A DNA stretch of 64,000 bases from UBA4421 sp028228615 (GTDB taxonomy: Bacteria; Pseudomonadota; Gammaproteobacteria; Pseudomonadales; Azotimanducaceae), in assembly GCA_028228615.1 (NCBI GenBank), contig JAOJBS010000007.1:1-64000 (forward strand). Direction: 5' to 3'. Below, piece by piece: positions 60,129 through 64,000 of this stretch. A program made the position numbers and the translations under genes. A model generated the notes under the pieces. The model saw only the letters and a list, made by a program, of their open reading frames with translations, made no database searches and was not told the DNA's origin. Positions within the stretch are counted from its first letter, which is position 1. Each line of letters begins with the position of its first letter.

Positions 60129-60860
60129 ATGGGACGATTGGACGGCAAGGTTGCTTTAATCACCGGAGGGGCGCGTGGCCAAGGTGCAGCGGAAGGCAAA
60201 CTGTTTCGGGCTGAAGGTGCCGAAGTCTATCTGACAGATGTGTTAGTTGACGAGGGTCTTGAAACTGCCGCCGAAATTGGTGCCACGTTTATAGAACATG
60301 ATGTGACTGATAGCGACGCTTGGAGCGCAATTGTTAAACGCATTGAAAACGAACATGCACATCTTGATGTGCTGATCAACAATGCAGGTATTTTTCATAT
60401 GATGGGTATGGCGGATACGGAGAGGGCGCTCTGGGATCGCACGATAGCAATTAATCAGACCGGCGTTTTTCTCGGTTTGCAGGCTGTCGCAGCTATTATG
60501 ACACGCCAGAAATCAGGGTCAATTATCAACATCTCATCTATCGCCGGTTTACGCGGCGCTGGCGGCGCATTTGCTTACGGTGCCAGTAAGTGGGCGGTGC
60601 GCGGTATGACGAAAAGTGCCGCGCAAGAGTTGTCGCCGCATGGTATTCGTGTCAACTCGATACACCCCGGTATTATCGAAACAGCGATGGTTGATGAATT
60701 TAGCCGCAAAGGAATCAATGAGAGCGTGCGTGATCAAATTCCCATGGGACACTATGCGGATGCTTCAGAGGTTGCCAATCTCGCGCTGTTCTTAGCCTCC
60801 GATGAAAGCACTTACTGCAGTGGCTCGGAATTTGTCGTTGACGGCGCCATGACCGCCTAA
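60129..60860 (+). CDS. Short-chain dehydrogenase/reductase
   Basis: The 243-residue protein is a classical SDR, an NAD(P)-dependent alcohol/ketone oxidoreductase. The cofactor loop is ALITGGARGQGAAEG near residue 10, NNAGIFHM near 87, the catalytic Ser lies in INISSIAGLRGAGG near 137, and the Tyr-Lys pair in YGASKWAVRGM near 151. The C-terminal GSEFVVDGAMTA is the usual ending. Asp in YLTDVLVDEG after the second strand suggests NAD preference. It resembles 3-alpha/20-beta-hydroxysteroid-dehydrogenase-type enzymes. It is 175 bases from the EgtD-like gene on the same strand, so membership of that cluster is possible but not shown. Confidence 0.92.
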   Translation: MGRLDGKVALITGGARGQGAAEGKLFRAEGAEVYLTDVLVDEGLETAAEIGATFIEHDVTDSDAWSAIVKRIENEHAHLDVLINNAGIFHMMGMADTERALWDRTIAINQTGVFLGLQAVAAIMTRQKSGSIINISSIAGLRGAGGAFAYGASKWAVRGMTKSAAQELSPHGIRVNSIHPGIIETAMVDEFSRKGINESVRDQIPMGHYADASEVANLALFLASDESTYCSGSEFVVDGAMTA

Positions 60861-61396
60861 AAAAACAAAGTAAGGAGCGCACGTCATAAATCAGCTCATA
60901 GATGCGGCGCTCATCTGTGTAGCCGGAATAATCATTTCGGCCGTTGCTTTGTATTTCTTGGACCGTAGATTTGTCTGATGATCATAGCCATCCTACGAGC
61001 TATGGTTGGCGAGGGGACTAGATAAGAGGTGATTGTCTTTGAGGTTACATACACCGTTTTACGTACTGGTTACGGCAGTGGGCAACAGTCGTCAATCGTT
61101 GTTATTTAAAAAGTAACGATTTATCTAATTTAACATAATATAGATTATGCGCATTTTGTTTGGTGATTGTGGCGGTGTAATAAAGCGCTAGTTGTTCCTT
61201 TGCAATAATATCCAGTATACCCCTTGTACCTGTGTATTCAGGTCCCGCATGTCGGTTACACTAAGAAATTCGTAAACTAAAAGATTACAATTTTATCATT
61301 TAACTTTACGTGAATTGCATTTTCAGTTTTATACCTCGGGCGCGATAACTTGGATTGTTTGGGTTAGGTCGAACGAGTTTTTTGGAGGAACCATTA
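60861..61396. other. Intergenic region with a possible 30-residue membrane peptide
   Basis: About 536 bases separate the SDR from the response regulator. The left part contains a ribosome site and short membrane-peptide frame (60886-60978, listed separately). The right part, 61100-61390, is strongly AT-rich and probably holds the response-regulator promoter. I saw no other gene. Confidence 0.5.
60886..60978 (+). CDS. Possible 30-residue single-helix membrane protein without a standard start codon
   Basis: TAAGGAG lies 9 bases before an ATA codon that opens a frame of 30 codons ending in TGA. The peptide INQLIDAALICVAGIIIS, followed by AVALYFLDRRFV, is one hydrophobic helix with a short basic end, the form of many small membrane proteins. 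The frame has a TAA just upstream (it overlaps the ribosome site), so no ATG, GTG or TTG can serve. It is either an AUA-initiated gene, a gene whose ATG has mutated, or chance. Confidence 0.3.
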   Translation: MNQLIDAALICVAGIIISAVALYFLDRRFV

Positions 61397-61768
61397 GTGA
61401 CCAAAATTCTTATTGTAGAAGACAACGAGCTGAATCGAGATATGTTGTCGCGCAGGCTTATCCGCAAAGGCTACGAAATTGAGATGGCTGTAGACGGCGC
61501 TTTGGGCGTTGAAGCTATGAAAAGCTTTATGCCAGATGTCGTACTAATGGACATTGGTTTACCAGTAATGGACGGCTGGGAGGCAACATCAACAGCTAAA
61601 GCTACAGATTCCATCAAGCATATTCCAATTATTGCGCTTACAGCGCATGCATTAGAGGAAGATCGTCTCAAGGCGCTGGAAGCTGGTGCGGACGATTTTG
61701 ATACCAAACCAGTGGATTTGAAGCGTTTGTTGCAGAAGATTGAGCAATGGGCTCCGTCAGAGGGTTAA
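61397..61768 (+). CDS. Single-domain response regulator (receiver only)
   Basis: The GTG at 61397 follows GGAGGAA and begins directly at the first strand of the receiver domain (TKILIVEDNELNRDML), giving 123 residues. The phosphorylation site is VVLMDIGLPVMDG with Asp near residue 53, the switch Thr is in IIALTAHAL and the Lys in FDTKPVD. There is no output domain, so it works like CheY or DivK through protein contacts. The ED-x-N-x-L-N-R-D start is typical of DivK-like and hybrid-kinase-partner receivers. It converges on a hybrid kinase gene 137 bases away, a likely partner. Confidence 0.93.
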   Translation: MTKILIVEDNELNRDMLSRRLIRKGYEIEMAVDGALGVEAMKSFMPDVVLMDIGLPVMDGWEATSTAKATDSIKHIPIIALTAHALEEDRLKALEAGADDFDTKPVDLKRLLQKIEQWAPSEG

Positions 61769-61904
61769 AAATTTGTTTAATAACAGCTCTAAACGCCAGC
61801 TCTAAAGAAGATGAACGGCGCCACCACGCATAGATATGGCGTCCTGACAAAGCGCTTACCGCCGGATAGAACCGCAGGGGTCCTACACCCCCCTTGCCAG
61901 AAAC

Positions 61905-64000
61905 TCAGGCTATTTGCGCTGAAAGCGTCTGTAGTCGTTTCTCTAACCCAGAATCGTTCTTATCTAAAATTCCAAGTCCCATACCCTCTAAAGTCCCTCG
62001 CAGAGTGTCATCAAGATCCATGCCTGAGAAGACTATGATTTGTGGTGGGTTGTTCATTTGCAGCGCATTGAAATGGGTTAAGAACTCGAAGCCATCCATC
62101 ACCGGCATAGATAAATCCAGAATGATTAGGCTTACGCCCTCCTCTAATTTGTCTAAACCCTGCTGTCCGTTTTCCGCAAATGTCACAGAGAAACCATCTT
62201 TTTCTAGCAATCTAGAGACCAAATCTCTGGCCTCTGGGTCATCGTCTATGACGAGGGCCGATAACCCCTGCGTATTGTCGCCATACAAGCTGTGTATTTG
62301 ATCAAGCAGCAATTGTCGGTCAATAGGTTTTGTCATGTGCGCAGCGGCGCCCAGCGCCTCAGCTTGCCGGTCGTCTTCCAACATACTGATAATAATGACC
62401 GGTAAATCTCGTAGCGTCGGATCGTTTTTGATTTCTGAGAGTACTGACCACCCGTCTCTACCTGGCATTTGGATATCCAAAAGAATTGCATCTGGCCGAT
62501 GTTCGCGCAGCAGCTTAATGCCCTGATCGCCGTTCTCTGCAAACATCATTGAGAATTCGTCACCGAAATTGCGTTTCACCAGCTCGTGGACGTTTTTATC
62601 GTCATCAATAACTAAGACCTTTTTACTACCAGGTTTAGCGTCATCCCATGCTTGCGCGGGCTCGCTGGTTTGAATATCTTCTTCTACAGTGTCCGCAAGT
62701 TCTTTGACGTGCTTGGGCACTCTGAGTTGGAATGTAGAGCCTTTACCAACCGTACTTTCTACAGAGACAGACCCGCCCATCATTTCTACTAGTTGCTTGG
62801 TAATGCTCAAACCAAGACCCGTACCGCCGAATTTTGCGGTCGTGTTGCCTTCTGCCTGCGTGAATTCTTTGAATACCTTATCCAACTGCTCAGGCGACAT
62901 GCCTATGCCAGTATCCGATACTTCGAAACTCAACCATTCTTCGCCGGAGACCAATACGTTTTGCGCAGTTAGTGAAACCACACCGTTCTCGCTGAACTTA
63001 CAGCCGTTGCTCATTAAATTGAGTAGGCACTGTCGCAGTCTGGTTTCATCGCCATAGACACTGCCTTCAACTGAAGAATTTATCACCAGTTGGTTATTGT
63101 TTTTTGCCGCCAGCGGCTCGCCAACACTTTGCATGACTGACATCACGCTGGAAATTTCAAACTCACTTAAGAACAGTTCTAGCTTGCCGGCTTCAATTTT
63201 CGACAAATCTAAAATGTCATTAATCAGACCAAGTAAGTGCTTGCCTGAGTCGTTAATTTTACTCAGATCATCCTGCATGCTGTCGAGGCCTTCATCCTCG
63301 GCTTCTTCTGCCAACAATTCGCTATAGCCAATGATGGCATTTAGCGGAGTGCGTAACTCATGGCTCATATTGGCAAGGAATTTGCTCTTTGCAAGGTTGG
63401 CCTCCCCGGCTTCGTCACGGGCCGTCTCAAGTTCGTTGGTTCTTGCTTCTATTAATGCAACTACTTGGTCTGACATACGCTCGAAAGCAATGGTGATCAG
63501 TTCGTTTTCTTCAATTTCCGCCCCGCTTGGATTGGACGACTGAGAGAACATGCCTCTAATTTTTTCGATGTCTTTAACGATCAGCGCGCGCGCGTCTCCA
63601 TCAAGTTGGGTTGCCAAATTTTCCATCTTGCTGATGATTATTGAATTGGTCTTCTTGCGTGTTTGCGCCTGTTTTTTGTGTATGTCATCAATCTCGTGGA
63701 GTTTATCTTTATATGCGCGCAGTGCTGATACTAACTCTCCTATTTCGTCATTATCACTGGCAAGGAACGAGTTTTGGCGGCGGATTTCGACATCACTATT
63801 ACCTTCGGTTAAAGATTTAAGAACAAATATTGCGCTACCTAAACCCGACAACAAGGAACGCTGAGCAAAAAACACGATGAGGAAAATCAAGGTAATTACA
63901 GCTAGCGTAATTGCAATCATTTGATAGGTGTAAGTGTTTTTTTGATTTATCAGAGCGGTTATATCATTGGTTAGGGCAAGCCAAAGAGTAGATTCTACTG
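61905..64000 (-). CDS. Hybrid sensor histidine kinase with two receiver domains (partial, N-terminus off the right edge)
   Basis: The frame stays open to the window edge: upstream of the internal Met at 63920 it continues (LWLALTNDITALINQKNTY), so about 698 residues are visible and the sensor domain is beyond the edge. Visible parts in order are a membrane helix (MIAITLAVITLIFLIVFFAQ), HAMP-like linker, the HisKA domain with phospho-His in NMSHELRTPLNAIIGYSEL, and the ATPase domain (LMSNGCKFSENG, DTGIGMSPEQLD, GGTGLGLSITKQ). Receiver 1 has Asp in ILLDIQMPGRDG, and receiver 2 has Asp in IILDLSMPVMDG with Lys in ILDKND. The protein ends after receiver 2, with no Hpt domain. The convergent single-receiver gene may be its partner. 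Confidence 0.95.
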   Translation of the reverse strand, partial: VESTLWLALTNDITALINQKNTYTYQMIAITLAVITLIFLIVFFAQRSLLSGLGSAIFVLKSLTEGNSDVEIRRQNSFLASDNDEIGELVSALRAYKDKLHEIDDIHKKQAQTRKKTNSIIISKMENLATQLDGDARALIVKDIEKIRGMFSQSSNPSGAEIEENELITIAFERMSDQVVALIEARTNELETARDEAGEANLAKSKFLANMSHELRTPLNAIIGYSELLAEEAEDEGLDSMQDDLSKINDSGKHLLGLINDILDLSKIEAGKLELFLSEFEISSVMSVMQSVGEPLAAKNNNQLVINSSVEGSVYGDETRLRQCLLNLMSNGCKFSENGVVSLTAQNVLVSGEEWLSFEVSDTGIGMSPEQLDKVFKEFTQAEGNTTAKFGGTGLGLSITKQLVEMMGGSVSVESTVGKGSTFQLRVPKHVKELADTVEEDIQTSEPAQAWDDAKPGSKKVLVIDDDKNVHELVKRNFGDEFSMMFAENGDQGIKLLREHRPDAILLDIQMPGRDGWSVLSEIKNDPTLRDLPVIIISMLEDDRQAEALGAAAHMTKPIDRQLLLDQIHSLYGDNTQGLSALVIDDDPEARDLVSRLLEKDGFSVTFAENGQQGLDKLEEGVSLIILDLSMPVMDGFEFLTHFNALQMNNPPQIIVFSGMDLDDTLRGTLEGMGLGILDKNDSGLEKRLQTLSAQIA

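Overview
The window is chromosomal DNA of a Gammaproteobacterium, most likely a marine, lipid-using heterotroph of the Cellvibrionales/OM60-like kind. That placement is inferred from gene content and not tested. Supporting genes are a gspE-F-G-H-I-J-K-L-M run, an imuA-imuB-dnaE2 cassette behind a CTG-N10-CAG LexA box, etfBA facing ETF-quinone oxidoreductase, a gammaproteobacterial-type pyrB, gor, sppA and a tRNA-Ser(UGA). Genes are dense, with many ATGA, GTGA or TAATG stop/start overlaps and short spacers. There is no IS element, integrase, CRISPR array or rRNA.

Layout. 1-6.6 kb: carotenoid oxygenase (cut by the left edge), two tiny proteins, an N-acyl-D-amino-acid-deacylase-type amidohydrolase, a Bax-type glucosaminidase overlapping a lipoprotein alpha/beta hydrolase, and a membrane-anchored DUF385-like protein. 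6.8-8.1 kb: tRNA-Ser and a decayed secreted-protein gene. 8.3-24 kb: mostly catabolic or secreted enzymes (acyl-CoA synthetase, PHB-depolymerase-like esterase, neutral ceramidase, CYP153-like P450, beta-lactamase-fold hydrolase, degenerate M28-like protein, two-hotdog protein, HSL-type esterase, VOC protein), one MFS carrier and a small AT-richer HEPN patch. 24.3-30.7 kb: the SOS mutasome imuA-imuB-dnaE2. 30.9-37.5 kb: glutathione reductase, alkaline phosphatase, an alanine/glycine:cation symporter and SppA. 37.8-41 kb: a murF-moaA pair followed by a DUF1285 gene. 41-45.9 kb: ETF-QO, EtfBA, PyrB. 46.2-53.9 kb: type II secretion operon. 54.4-60.9 kb: a methyltransferase-rich accessory cluster. 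61.4-64 kb: a single-domain response regulator converging on a hybrid histidine kinase cut by the right edge.

The best candidate for an undescribed system is 54.4-60 kb. It holds a methyltransferase resembling animal histamine N-methyltransferase, a second class I methyltransferase overlapping a PhyH-family Fe(II)/2-oxoglutarate dioxygenase, an MFS carrier with a leader mini-ORF, and an EgtD-type histidine N-alpha-methyltransferase. No EgtB is present. Together they suggest synthesis and transport of a methylated, oxidised histidine-derived small molecule that is not plainly ergothioneine. This is inference from family membership and gene order.

A second recurring signal is short degenerate tandem arrays with periods of 10 to 13 bp, at least eight of them. 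They lie in spacers, across stop codons, and inside imuA, where they encode a disordered N-terminal extension. Other oddities are a murF outside the division cluster beside moaA, an M28-like protein lacking catalytic residues, a pseudogene with one frameshift and two TGA stops, and a possible 30-residue membrane peptide lacking a standard start codon.
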